Shown one piece after another: positions 28,984 to 37,221 of a stretch of 64,000 nucleotides of DNA. Position 1 is the first letter of the stretch. The number at the start of each line of letters is the position of its first letter. Below the pieces are notes generated by a model that was given only the letters and a program-made list of their open reading frames with translations, ran no database searches and was not told the origin of the DNA. The position numbers and the translations under genes were made by a program. Origin of the DNA: Zhengella mangrovi (GTDB lineage: Bacteria; Pseudomonadota; Alphaproteobacteria; Rhizobiales; Rhizobiaceae); NCBI RefSeq assembly GCF_002727065.1, contig NZ_PDVP01000010.1, forward strand, positions 62,001 through 126,000. Reading direction: 5' to 3'.

Positions 28984-29005
28984 TGCACTGCATTGCGTGA
29001 AGTGC
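28984..29005. promoter_or_regulatory. TGC-rich candidate PhaR site between phaR and phaA
   Basis: TGCACTGCA at 28984-28992 is the exact reverse complement of TGCAGTGCA upstream of bdhA (18953-18961). It overlaps CTGC-ATT-GCG, and GCACT (28985-28989) is mirrored by AGTGC (29001-29005). Clustered TGC elements between phaR and phaA are where PhaR is known to act in other alphaproteobacteria. Otherwise the 281-base region holds no gene. Confidence 0.5.
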
Positions 29006-29168
29006 TAATTCAGCGCACCGTGCCGTCACCCTGTCATATTGCGTTGCGATAAGCCCGGCACCCGCCCGGCTTGGCCCAAATCCGCCCAAGGTCCTGTTTG
29101 ACTTTGACGCGCGGAGGGGCAAACGTGACGGCACCTGTCCAGCTCCAGCTTCAAGGGAGAGAACCATC

Positions 29169-30347
29169 ATGTCAAAATCGGTTGTCGTCGCCAGCGCGGC
29201 ACGCACGCCCGTCGGATCCTTCAACGGTTCGTTCGCCAACACCCCTGCCCACGTCCTCGGCTCGGTCGCCATCGCGGGCGCCCTCGAACGGGCCGGCGTT
29301 GACCCGAAGGAAGTCAACGAGGTGATCATGGGGCAGATCCTGTCTGCCGGCGAAGGCCAGAACCCGGCCCGCCAGGCCGCCATGGCCGCCGGCATTCCGC
29401 AGGAGGCAACCTCCTGGGGCCTCAACCAGCTGTGCGGCTCGGGCCTGCGCGCCATCGCCGTTGGCATGCAGCAGATCGCGCTCGGCGATGCCGACGTGAT
29501 CGTGGCGGGCGGCCAGGAGAGCATGTCGATGGCGCCGCACTGCGCGCACCTGCGCTCCGGCGTGAAGATGGGCGACATGAAGATGATCGACACGATGATC
29601 CGTGACGGCCTGACCGACGCCTTCTACGGCTACCACATGGGCAACACGGCGGAGAACGTGGCGCGCCAGTGGCAGCTTACCCGCGACGACCAGGATTCCT
29701 TTGCCGTGGCCTCGCAGAACAAGGCGGAAGCCGCGCAGAAGGCCGGCCGGTTCAAGGACGAGATCGTTCCCGTCACCCTGAAGACCCGAAAGGGCGACGT
29801 GGTTGTGTCGGACGACGAGTACATCAAGCACGGCGTGACGATGGACAGCGTGGCCAAGCTGCGCCCGGCCTTCGACAAGGAAGGCTCGGTGACGGCGGCC
29901 AACGCGTCGGGCATCAACGACGGCGCCGCGGCGGCCGTGCTGATGACCGAGGACGAGGCTTCGCGCCGCGGCATTACCCCGCTGCTGCGCATCGTTTCCT
30001 GGGCGACCGCCGGCGTCGATCCGCAGATCATGGGCACCGGGCCGATCCCGGCGTCGCGCCGCGCGCTGGAAAAGGCCGGCTGGACGGTCGACGATCTCGA
30101 CCTGGTGGAAGCCAACGAGGCCTTCGCCGCGCAGGCCTGTGCGGTCAACAAGGACATGGGCTGGAACCCGGACATCGTCAACGTGAACGGCGGCGCCATC
30201 GCCATCGGCCACCCGATCGGCGCATCGGGCGCGCGCATCTTCAACACGCTGGCCTTCGAGATGAAGCGCCGCGGCGCGAAGAAGGGCCTGGCCACGCTGT
30301 GCATCGGCGGCGGCATGGGCGTGGCCATGTGCTTCGAAGCGATGTGA
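29169..30347 (+). CDS. phaA: Acetyl-CoA acetyltransferase (beta-ketothiolase)
   Basis: This 392-residue biosynthetic thiolase condenses two acetyl-CoA into acetoacetyl-CoA, the first step of PHB synthesis. The acyl-accepting cysteine is Cys89 in NQLCGSGLRA. The other catalytic residues lie in GGAIAIGHPIGASG (His near 348) and CIGGGMG (Cys near 378). Length and motifs match PhaA/AtoB thiolases closely. AGGGAGAG precedes the ATG. It is followed by phaB after about 140 bases and is divergent from phaR; the PHB synthase gene phaC is not in the window. Confidence 0.97.
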   Translation: MSKSVVVASAARTPVGSFNGSFANTPAHVLGSVAIAGALERAGVDPKEVNEVIMGQILSAGEGQNPARQAAMAAGIPQEATSWGLNQLCGSGLRAIAVGMQQIALGDADVIVAGGQESMSMAPHCAHLRSGVKMGDMKMIDTMIRDGLTDAFYGYHMGNTAENVARQWQLTRDDQDSFAVASQNKAEAAQKAGRFKDEIVPVTLKTRKGDVVVSDDEYIKHGVTMDSVAKLRPAFDKEGSVTAANASGINDGAAAAVLMTEDEASRRGITPLLRIVSWATAGVDPQIMGTGPIPASRRALEKAGWTVDDLDLVEANEAFAAQACAVNKDMGWNPDIVNVNGGAIAIGHPIGASGARIFNTLAFEMKRRGAKKGLATLCIGGGMGVAMCFEAM

Positions 30348-30486
30348 GACAGATCAACGGCAACGAGCAGACAGAGACTGGCGGACGGGGATGGCAGCGC
30401 GGCGAAGGGAATTCATGGGCGCAAGCCCGCGTAACCCTTCAACAACCCGCTTTCCCGGTCCGTCCCATCAAGGGGAGGAGGAAATC

Positions 30487-31209
30487 ATGTCCAAGGTAGC
30501 AATCGTCACGGGCGGATCGCGCGGCATCGGCGCATCCATTTCCGTCGCACTCAAGGAAGCCGGCTACACGGTGGCCGCCAACTACGCCGGCAATGACGAA
30601 GCGGCGGCGAAGTTCACCAAGGAAACCGGCATCAAGACCTACAAGTGGTCGGTCGCCGACTACGAAGCCTGCAAGGCCGGCATTGCCCAGATCGAGGCAG
30701 ACCTCGGCCCGGTGGCGGTGCTCATCAACAATGCCGGCATCACGCGCGATTCGATGTTCCACCGCATGACGCCGGAGCAGTGGAAAGAGGTGATCGACAC
30801 CAACCTGACCGGCGTCTTCAACATGACGCACAACGTCTGGGGCGGCATGCGCGACCGCAAGTTCGGCCGCGTGGTCACGATCTCCTCGATCAACGGCCAG
30901 AAGGGCCAGGCGGGCCAGGCCAACTATTCGGCTGCGAAGGCCGGCGATATCGGCTTTACACGCGCGCTGGCGCAGGAAGGCGCGCGTGCCGGCATCACGG
31001 TCAACGTCGTGGCGCCGGGCTATATCGCCACCGACATGGTGATGGCGGTGCCGGAGAAGGTGCGCGAGAGCATCATCAGCCAGATCCCGGTCGGCCGTCT
31101 GGGCGAGCCGGAAGAGATCGCGCGTTGCGTGGTCTTCCTGGCGTCCGACGAGGCCGGCTTCATCACCGGTTCGACCATCTCGGCCAACGGCGGGCAGTAT
31201 TTCTCTTAA
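30487..31209 (+). CDS. phaB: Acetoacetyl-CoA reductase
   Basis: The 240-residue short-chain dehydrogenase reduces acetoacetyl-CoA to D-3-hydroxybutyryl-CoA with NADPH. Visible are VTGGSRGIGASIS, NNAGITRDSMFHRM, the catalytic ISSINGQKGQAGQANYSAAK (Ser, Tyr and Lys), and the C-terminal GSTISANGGQYF. SINGQKGQAGQANY is a PhaB signature distinguishing it from FabG. ATG 30487 has the strong ribosome site GGGGAGGAGG; the frame extends upstream without support. It completes the phaAB operon. Confidence 0.97.
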   Translation: MSKVAIVTGGSRGIGASISVALKEAGYTVAANYAGNDEAAAKFTKETGIKTYKWSVADYEACKAGIAQIEADLGPVAVLINNAGITRDSMFHRMTPEQWKEVIDTNLTGVFNMTHNVWGGMRDRKFGRVVTISSINGQKGQAGQANYSAAKAGDIGFTRALAQEGARAGITVNVVAPGYIATDMVMAVPEKVRESIISQIPVGRLGEPEEIARCVVFLASDEAGFITGSTISANGGQYFS

Positions 31210-31234
31210 GAAGAAACAGCCTTCGGCATCAGTG

Positions 31235-31264
31235 GCGGGCGTCCTCGGGCGCCCGCTTCCTTTT
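31235..31264 (+). terminator. Terminator after phaB
   Basis: GCGGGCG (31235-31241) pairs with CGCCCGC (31250-31256) and is followed by a pyrimidine run TTCCTTTT, 25 bases after the phaB stop. Confidence 0.75.
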
Positions 31265-31339
31265 GCGGGTCCGCCGGGCCTTCATGCCGGCGCTGCGTGA
31301 CGCTATGCTCTCCCGGTCACACAAGGGAGTTCGCAATCC

Positions 31340-31675
31340 ATGATATCCCGCTTCACAACGGCTTCGACCTGCCTGCTGCTCCTGCTGGCCGGTGTCTCCC
31401 CGGCCCTGGCCGACCGGATCGACGGCGACTGGTGTTCGCCCGGGGGCAAGCACCTGCGCATCGACGGCCCGGCGATCACCATTCCGTCCGGCGCCGACAT
31501 CATCGGCGACTACAGCCGGCACCGGTTCCGCTACGAGGGGCCGGCGGGCGACCCGGAAGAAGGCCAGGTGGTTGAGATGCAGCAGCTCTCCGAGGAAGCC
31601 ATGGACCTCGTCCGCACCATCGACGGCAAGGCCGGGGCGCCCGAACGCTGGAGCCGGTGCCAGGCGGTCAGCTAG
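31340..31675 (+). CDS. Small exported protein of unknown function
   Basis: The 111-residue protein has a signal peptide (FTTASTCLLLLLAGVSPALA, cleavage about residue 24). The mature domain is about 87 residues, containing WCSPGGKHLRIDGP near its start and WSRC near its end. The two cysteines could form a disulfide. The GDW-C-P-G-K-L-I-G pattern suggests a small beta-sandwich of the type seen in periplasmic ligand-response proteins, but I do not recognise a named family. It stands alone after the phaAB terminator. Confidence 0.65.
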   Translation: MISRFTTASTCLLLLLAGVSPALADRIDGDWCSPGGKHLRIDGPAITIPSGADIIGDYSRHRFRYEGPAGDPEEGQVVEMQQLSEEAMDLVRTIDGKAGAPERWSRCQAVS

Positions 31676-31751
31676 GGCGGGCGACCGGGCCCGCCGCGCA
31701 TTCCATCGGCCCTGGCGGGAACAAACCCGGAATCGGCGCGAGTCAGCGATT

Positions 31752-31779
31752 CGTTCCAGTCCCGTTCCAGACTCGTTCC
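31752..31779. repeat. Three tandem 11-bp iterons CGTTCCAG-like
   Basis: CGTTCC begins at 31752, 31763 and 31774, each followed by AG or GG and a short spacer, giving an exact 11-bp period over 28 bases. It lies in the 267-base gene-free region 31676-31942, about 165 bases upstream of the helicase start. Iterons in helical phase often bind a regulator; none is known here. Confidence 0.45.
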
Positions 31780-31942
31780 GGGGGTAGCGGCATCAAACCA
31801 CAACTTCCGGGGTCGAAGCCGGCCCGGTTCTGCTTGCAGGGGACGCGCAGCTGTGCTTTGGAAGTGACCCGGAAATGAAGGCCGGTCCGGCGCATGTCCC
31901 ATGCCGGCGGCCTGCAACACATGACGATCCATTCGGAGCCCG

Positions 31943-34915
31943 ATGACCGCATCCGCAACCTCCAGCCAGCCGCTCGTCCTGTCCGGACGGGACGTCACCG
32001 CGGTGCTGGGGCCGACCAACACCGGCAAGACGCACCTGGCGATCGAGCGCATGGTTGCCCATGACAGCGGGGTGATCGGCCTGCCGCTGCGCCTGCTGGC
32101 GCGCGAGGTGTACGGCCGTGTCTGCGAGAAGGTGGGCGCGGGCAACGTGGCACTGGTGACCGGCGAGGAGAAGATCAACCCGCCGGGTGCACGCTACTCG
32201 GTGTGCACGGTGGAAGCCATGCCGCGCCAGACGGACGCTTCCTTCGTGGCTATCGACGAGGTGCAACTGGCCGGCGACCTGGAACGAGGGCACATCTTCA
32301 CCGACCGCATCCTGCACCTGCGTGGACGCCAGGAAACGCTGCTGCTGGGCGCCGGTACGATGCGCGGCATCCTCGAAAGCCTGCTGCGGGGCCTCAATGT
32401 CGTGACCCGTCCGCGCATGTCGCACCTGGCCTGGTCGGGTTCCAAGAAGATCACCCGGCTGCCGCGCCGGTCGGCCATCGTCGCGTTTTCCGCCGACGAG
32501 GTCTATGCCATCGGCGAACTGATCCGGCGGCAGCGCGGCGGGGTCGCCGTGGTGCTCGGCGCGCTCAGCCCGCGCACACGCAACGCCCAGGTCGGCCTCT
32601 ACCAGTCGGGCGACGTCGATTTCCTGGTGGCAACTGATGCGATCGGCATGGGGCTCAACCTCGATGTCGATCACGTCGCCTTTGCGCAGACGCGCAAGTT
32701 CGACGGCTACCAGTATCGCCAGCTGACGCCGGCCGAGCTCGGCCAGATCGCCGGCCGCGCCGGGCGCCACACGCGGGACGGGACGTTCGGCGTCACCGGG
32801 CAGGCCGACATGTTCGAGGACGAACTGGTCGAGCGGCTCGAGGCGCATGATTTCGCGCCGGTGCGAACCTTGCAGTGGCGTACGGCGCGTTTCGATTTTT
32901 CCAGCCTTGCCGCGCTCGCCCATTCGCTGGAGACGATTCCGCCGGTGGAAGGCCTGACGCGGGCACTGCCCGCGGTGGACCAGCAGGCGCTGGGCTTCCT
33001 TTCGCGCGATCCCGAGGTGCAGGCGCTGGCAACCAACCGGGAGCGCGTGGAACTGCTGTGGGACGTCTGCGCGCTGCCGGACTACCGGCGCATCGCGCCG
33101 GCGCAGCACGCCGACATCATCGGCCAGCTCTACGGCGATCTTGCCCGCCATGGCCGGGTCGACGAGGACTACATGGCCGAACAGGTGCGCCGGTCGGACC
33201 GGACCGACGGCGATATCGACACGCTGTCGGCGCGCGTGGCGCAGATCCGGACCTGGACCTTCGTGTCGCACCGGCCGGGATGGCTGGCCGATCCGGCACA
33301 CTGGCAGGAAAAAACACGCGAGATCGAGGACAGACTGTCGGACGCCCTGCATGAAAGGTTGACGAAACGCTTCGTAGACCGCAGGACATCCGTGCTCATG
33401 AGGCGCTTGAGAGAAAATACCATGCTGGAAGCGGAAATCAGCCCCGACGGGGACGTTACGGTCGAAGGGCATCATGTCGGTCAGTTGCAGGGGTTCCGGT
33501 TCACGGCCGACACCACTGCCGAAGGCGAGGATGCCAAGGCGGTGAAGGCCGCCGCGCAGAAGGCGCTGGGCCAGGAGTTCGAGGCGCGGGCCGAGCGCTT
33601 CGCCGCCTGCCCGAACGGCGACCTGGCGCTGTCCTCCGACGGGATGCTGCGCTGGCTCGGCGCGCCGGTGGCACTGCTCGCCGCGGGGGACCAGGTGCTC
33701 AAGCCGCGCGTCATCCTGCTGGCCGACGAGCAACTGACAGGGGCAGCGCGCGACAAGGTCGCGGCGCGGGCCGAGCGTTTCGTGGGATACCAGGTCGAAA
33801 GCCTGCTCAAGCCGCTGCAGGACCTTGCCTCGGGCGACGGCCTGGAAGGCATCGCCAAGGGCATCGCGTTCCGCATCGCCGAGCAGATGGGCGTGGTCAA
33901 CCGGCGCGAGATCGCCGACGAGGTCAAGGCGCTCGACCAGGACACGCGGGCGGGCCTGCGCAAGCTGGGCGTCCGGTTCGGCGCTTATCACCTGTTCGTG
34001 CCGGCCCTGCTGAAGCCGGCGCCGGCCGGGCTGATCACCACGCTGTGGGCGCTGTTCCACGATGCGCGGGACGAAGCGGGCTTCGGCGATGTCGTGGCCG
34101 CGATGGCGGCGGGGCGGACCTCGGTGGTCACCGATCCGGCCTTCAAGCCGGATTTCTACCGCCTGGCAGGGTTCCGGGTTCTCGGACGGCGCGCGGTGCG
34201 CGTCGACATCCTTGAACGGCTGGCCGATCTCATTCGCCCGGCCGTGTCGTGGCAGCCGGGCCAGGGTGCGCGCCCGGACGGCGGCTACGACGGGCGGGCG
34301 TTCATCGTGACGCCGGCGATGATGTCGATCCTCGGCGCGACGGCCGAGGACATGGACGAAATCCTGAAGGCGCTCGGCTACCGCGGCGAGACCAAGCCGG
34401 CGGACGAGGTGCAGGCGCATCTCGATGCGCTTGACGTGGCGAGCAAGCCGCAGGACGCCGGACATGCCGAAGCCGGGGCGAATGACGGCGGGGACAGTGC
34501 CGTCGAGGCGCCGGTTGCCGCCGAAGAGGGCCAAGCACCCGTGGCCACGGCCGAGGCGGAGGCTGCTGTTGCGGAAGCCGGCGGGACGGAAGCGCCGGCC
34601 GCCGCAGCCGAAGCGCCCAGCGAGGCGGAGGCTGACACCGAAGCGCCCAAGACCGTGACCGTCTGGCGCCAGGGACGGCCGGAGGGCCGCGGGCGTCCTC
34701 ACCAGGGACGTGGCGGCGGGCGCGACCGGGACAACCAGCCGCGGCGCGACGGGTTCAAGGGCAAGGGCGGCGCGCCGAAACGTGGCCCGAAGCCGGGCGG
34801 CAAGCCTGACCGGCCGCAGGGTGCCAAGCCGGTGCGCGAGGCCAAGCCGCAGCGGATCGACCCGGATTCGCCGTTCGCCAAGCTGGCGGCACTGAAGGAC
34901 AAGATGGGCAAGTGA
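31943..34915 (+). CDS. SUV3-like superfamily 2 RNA helicase
   Basis: The 990-residue protein is a DExH-type helicase related to mitochondrial SUV3. Motif I is GPTNTGKTHLAIERM (about 23-37), motif II IDEVQLAGD (DEVQ rather than DEAD), motif III LGAGTM, and motifs V-VI are DAIGMGLNLDVDHV and QIAGRAGRH. The helicase core covers about 1-350. A SUV3-like C-terminal region follows, and residues about 830-990 are a low-complexity Ala/Glu/Pro then Arg/Gly/Lys-rich tail, likely RNA-binding and disordered. It should unwind structured RNA in decay or ribosome maturation. The S4 RNA-binding gene 33 bases downstream is probably in the same operon. ATG 31943 is the best start. Confidence 0.9.
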   Translation: MTASATSSQPLVLSGRDVTAVLGPTNTGKTHLAIERMVAHDSGVIGLPLRLLAREVYGRVCEKVGAGNVALVTGEEKINPPGARYSVCTVEAMPRQTDASFVAIDEVQLAGDLERGHIFTDRILHLRGRQETLLLGAGTMRGILESLLRGLNVVTRPRMSHLAWSGSKKITRLPRRSAIVAFSADEVYAIGELIRRQRGGVAVVLGALSPRTRNAQVGLYQSGDVDFLVATDAIGMGLNLDVDHVAFAQTRKFDGYQYRQLTPAELGQIAGRAGRHTRDGTFGVTGQADMFEDELVERLEAHDFAPVRTLQWRTARFDFSSLAALAHSLETIPPVEGLTRALPAVDQQALGFLSRDPEVQALATNRERVELLWDVCALPDYRRIAPAQHADIIGQLYGDLARHGRVDEDYMAEQVRRSDRTDGDIDTLSARVAQIRTWTFVSHRPGWLADPAHWQEKTREIEDRLSDALHERLTKRFVDRRTSVLMRRLRENTMLEAEISPDGDVTVEGHHVGQLQGFRFTADTTAEGEDAKAVKAAAQKALGQEFEARAERFAACPNGDLALSSDGMLRWLGAPVALLAAGDQVLKPRVILLADEQLTGAARDKVAARAERFVGYQVESLLKPLQDLASGDGLEGIAKGIAFRIAEQMGVVNRREIADEVKALDQDTRAGLRKLGVRFGAYHLFVPALLKPAPAGLITTLWALFHDARDEAGFGDVVAAMAAGRTSVVTDPAFKPDFYRLAGFRVLGRRAVRVDILERLADLIRPAVSWQPGQGARPDGGYDGRAFIVTPAMMSILGATAEDMDEILKALGYRGETKPADEVQAHLDALDVASKPQDAGHAEAGANDGGDSAVEAPVAAEEGQAPVATAEAEAAVAEAGGTEAPAAAAEAPSEAEADTEAPKTVTVWRQGRPEGRGRPHQGRGGGRDRDNQPRRDGFKGKGGAPKRGPKPGGKPDRPQGAKPVREAKPQRIDPDSPFAKLAALKDKMGK

Positions 34916-34948
34916 CCCCTTGCCCTTCCCCGGCGGGCGCGTGATGCC

Positions 34949-35356
34949 ATGACGGGCGAAAGCGCCCCGCAGGGCGACGAACGCCAGCGCCTGGACAAGT
35001 GGCTGTTCTTTGTCCGCATCGTGAAATCGCGTTCGCTGGCGGCAAAGCTCGTCCAGGCGGGCCGTGTCCGGATCAACGGCGAGAAAACCGACAACGCGGC
35101 CAAGGCGGCCAAGCCCGGCGACGTGCTGACGGTGACGCTGGATGAGCGTGTGCTGGTGCTCCGGGTGGTTTCCGCCGGGACGCGCCGTGGGCCCTACGAG
35201 GAAGCGCGGCTGCTCTACGAGGACCTGTCCACGCCGGCGCCGCCGCGCGACCGGCAATTGCCGGACCAGCTTGCGCCGGTGCGCGAGGCCGGAAAGGGAC
35301 GTCCGACCAAGAAGGAGCGCCGGGCCACCGACCGGCTCAAGGGGCAGGACGGCTGA
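34949..35356 (+). CDS. S4-domain RNA-binding protein (HslR/Hsp15-like)
   Basis: The 135-residue protein has an S4 domain near the N-terminus: QRLDKWLFFVRIVKSRSLAAK, split here as RLDKWLFFVR (about 12-21) and VKSRSLAAKLV (about 23-33), then GRVRINGEK. A basic C-terminal extension ends KKERRATDRLKG. The family includes Hsp15, which rescues stalled 50S subunits carrying nascent chains; assignment beyond the S4 fold is inference. It directly follows the RNA helicase gene, which supports a shared RNA or ribosome function. Confidence 0.88.
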   Translation: MTGESAPQGDERQRLDKWLFFVRIVKSRSLAAKLVQAGRVRINGEKTDNAAKAAKPGDVLTVTLDERVLVLRVVSAGTRRGPYEEARLLYEDLSTPAPPRDRQLPDQLAPVREAGKGRPTKKERRATDRLKGQDG

Positions 35357-35514
35357 TGAAACCGGCTGCCGCCATGGCGCGCTAATATGACGCAACGCAA
35401 AATCTTGGCCGAAAATGGCTCTGCCGCGACAAAGCTTGCTCTTGTCAGGGCCGCGCAAAGCCGTTACCTGACACGCAAAAGTCCAGAGCGATGCGTCAAG
35501 CGCCGGAGCCGTTC

Positions 35515-35856
35515 ATGACCTATATCGTCACCGATAATTGCATCAAGTGCAAATACACCGACTGCGTGGAGGTGTGCCCGGTCGACTGTTTCTACGAAGG
35601 CGAGAACATGCTCGTCATCCATCCGGACGAGTGCATCGATTGCGGCGTCTGCGAGCCGGAATGCCCGGCGGAGGCGATCAAGCCGGACACGGAGCCGGGT
35701 CTTGAGAGCTGGCTGAAGCTGAACACGGAATATGCCTCGGTCTGGCCAAATATCACGGTCAAGAAGGACCAGATGGCGGATGCGGAGAAGTTTGACGGCG
35801 AGCCCGGCAAGCTGGAGAAATACTTCTCGGCAGAGCCGGGAACCGGCGACGAATAA
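35515..35856 (+). CDS. fdxA: Ferredoxin, 7Fe type (FdxA)
   Basis: The 113-residue ferredoxin carries one [3Fe-4S] and one [4Fe-4S] cluster. The N-terminal ligands are [17 protein letters not shown] and the second set [15 protein letters not shown]. The long C-terminal tail is characteristic of the Azotobacter FdI/FdxA family, widespread and conserved beside carD in Hyphomicrobiales. It is a soluble electron carrier whose partner here is not evident. ATG 35515 ([12 protein letters not shown]) is chosen over the upstream ATG 35491 because family proteins begin exactly there, and CGGAG precedes it. Confidence 0.95.
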   Translation: MTYIVTDNCIKCKYTDCVEVCPVDCFYEGENMLVIHPDECIDCGVCEPECPAEAIKPDTEPGLESWLKLNTEYASVWPNITVKKDQMADAEKFDGEPGKLEKYFSAEPGTGDE

Positions 35857-35959
35857 ATCCGTATACGCGGTGCGCGGAACGCGCTAAACGTTAACGTAAC
35901 GTCATTAACCTTTTCGTCATGAGCGAAAGGGGCGTTTTGTTCGCGCTTGCGGCAAAATC

Positions 35960-35988
35960 TTGATTCTTTCGCTTTTTTGTGATATCCG
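35960..35988 (+). promoter_or_regulatory. Candidate carD promoter
   Basis: TTGATT (35960-35965) and TATCCG (35983-35988) are 17 bases apart in an AT-rich part of the 361-base gene-free stretch between fdxA and carD. Further down, CAAGGCT-TCGC-AGCCTTG at 36087-36104 makes a strong leader hairpin about 115 bases before the carD start. No small gene is visible in 35857-36217. Confidence 0.4.
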
Positions 35989-36217
35989 TAGTCTTCCATG
36001 CCGGATAGTGCAATCAGCCATGAGCGCCTCGCGCGTTAATCTTTGAAAGGTTCAAGCCTCACCAGTCAGGCCAAGGTCATCCAGGGCAAGGCTTCGCAGC
36101 CTTGACCGAAGGGCGATTGAGTGTCGGGCGGAGCGGCTTGTCCTCGGCTTGCTATTGCATGACCGCCGGCCCGATTCCGACACGGGCGCAGCAGCCCGGG
36201 TCCAACAGGGAGTAAGA

Positions 36218-36796
36218 ATGCGTATGGCTACCCAGCAGAAGAAATCGGCACAGCGTCAGGGTTTCAAGACCGGCGAAAGCATCGTCTATCCGGCGCACGG
36301 CGTCGGCCAGATCGTCGCCATCGAGGAACAGGAAGTGGCTGGCCACAAGCTGGAGCTTTTCGTCATCGACTTCGAAAAGGACAAGATGCGGCTGAAAGTG
36401 CCGGTCGCCAAGGCCGTGTCCATCGGCATGCGCAAGCTTTCCGAGACCGACTACGTCGATCGCGCGCTCAAGGTCGTGCAGGGCCGTGCCCGCGTCAAGC
36501 GGACGATGTGGTCGCGGCGAGCGCAGGAATACGACGCGAAGATCAATTCCGGTGACCTGATCTCGATCTCCGAGGTCGTGCGTGACCTCTATCGCGCGGA
36601 AAACCAGCCGGAGCAGTCCTACTCCGAGCGCCAGCTCTACGAGGCTGCGCTCGACCGCATGGCGCGCGAGATCGCGGCCGTCAACAAGATGAGCGAGACG
36701 GAAGCCGTCAACCTGATCGAGCAGAACCTCAACAAGGGTCCGCGCCGCGGCGCCAAGGCCGACAACGAGGAAGCCGACCAGGAAGAGGCTGCCTGA
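36218..36796 (+). CDS. carD: CarD family transcriptional regulator
   Basis: The 192-residue protein binds RNA polymerase beta and stabilises the open promoter complex; CarD is essential or stringent-response-linked in several bacteria. The N-terminal RNAP-interaction domain has FKTGESIVYPAHGVGQIVAIEEQEV (approximately residues 16-40), and a helical DNA-binding domain follows (RAQEYDAKINSGDL, EAALDRMAREIAAVNKMSE). The acidic tail EADQEEAA is typical of Rhizobiales CarD. ATG 36218 is 5 bases after GGGAG; ATG 36224 is two codons later. A strong terminator follows. Confidence 0.96.
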   Translation: MRMATQQKKSAQRQGFKTGESIVYPAHGVGQIVAIEEQEVAGHKLELFVIDFEKDKMRLKVPVAKAVSIGMRKLSETDYVDRALKVVQGRARVKRTMWSRRAQEYDAKINSGDLISISEVVRDLYRAENQPEQSYSERQLYEAALDRMAREIAAVNKMSETEAVNLIEQNLNKGPRRGAKADNEEADQEEAA

Positions 36797-36906
36797 GACC
36801 GCCGCCGCCTGACGACGGCACCGCTGGGACGGGACCAACAGGCCGTTCCTGACGGTTTCATGTCCCGCGCGGATCAAGCGAACACAGCGTTCACTTCAAT
36901 GTGACG

Positions 36907-36938
36907 AGCCCCGACAGAGCGAACTGCCGGGGCTTTTT
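36907..36938 (+). terminator. Terminator after carD
   Basis: AGCCCCG (36907-36913) pairs with CGGGGCT (36928-36934) and runs into TTTTT. Confidence 0.85.
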
Positions 36939-37110
36939 CATGCCTGGAGCCCGCCACCGCCGGGACGCAGGAGATGCAAGTGAGCGTCGATCAAAGCATT
37001 GAAATAAAAAACAAAATCGTAATAGCAACCGGATTTCCGAAGAAGCCGGCTGAAAAGATGCAGCTCGTTCGCATCATTTTTTTTGAACCGGGTGGAACGA
37101 AATCCTTGCT

Positions 37111-37136
37111 GGAACAGTTACGCGACAGGTGGCGTT
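37111..37136 (+). promoter_or_regulatory. EcfG/RpoE2-type promoter for rpoH2
   Basis: GGAAC (37111-37115) and CGTT (37133-37136) are 17 bases apart, the consensus for the alphaproteobacterial general-stress sigma factor EcfG (RpoE2). The -10 element lies 86 bases before the rpoH2 start. In Sinorhizobium and Rhizobium, rpoH2 is a known target of this sigma factor. The rest of 36939-37221 is AT-richer than its surroundings and holds no convincing gene. Confidence 0.7.
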
Positions 37137-37221
37137 GTATGTTCAAGCAGTCTGCATCCTGATCCGGATGGCGGCCGCCGCGTAGAGAAGAACAAGGTTC
37201 CAAACCTTTCCGGAGGCATCC

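Noticed and set aside
37094-37098. Second GGAAC upstream of rpoH2 as an alternative EcfG -35
   Set aside because: No CGTT lies 16-17 bases downstream of it.
36974-37162. 62-codon ORF between carD and rpoH2
   Set aside because: No recognisable domain; it spans the EcfG-type promoter of rpoH2 and has atypical codon use.
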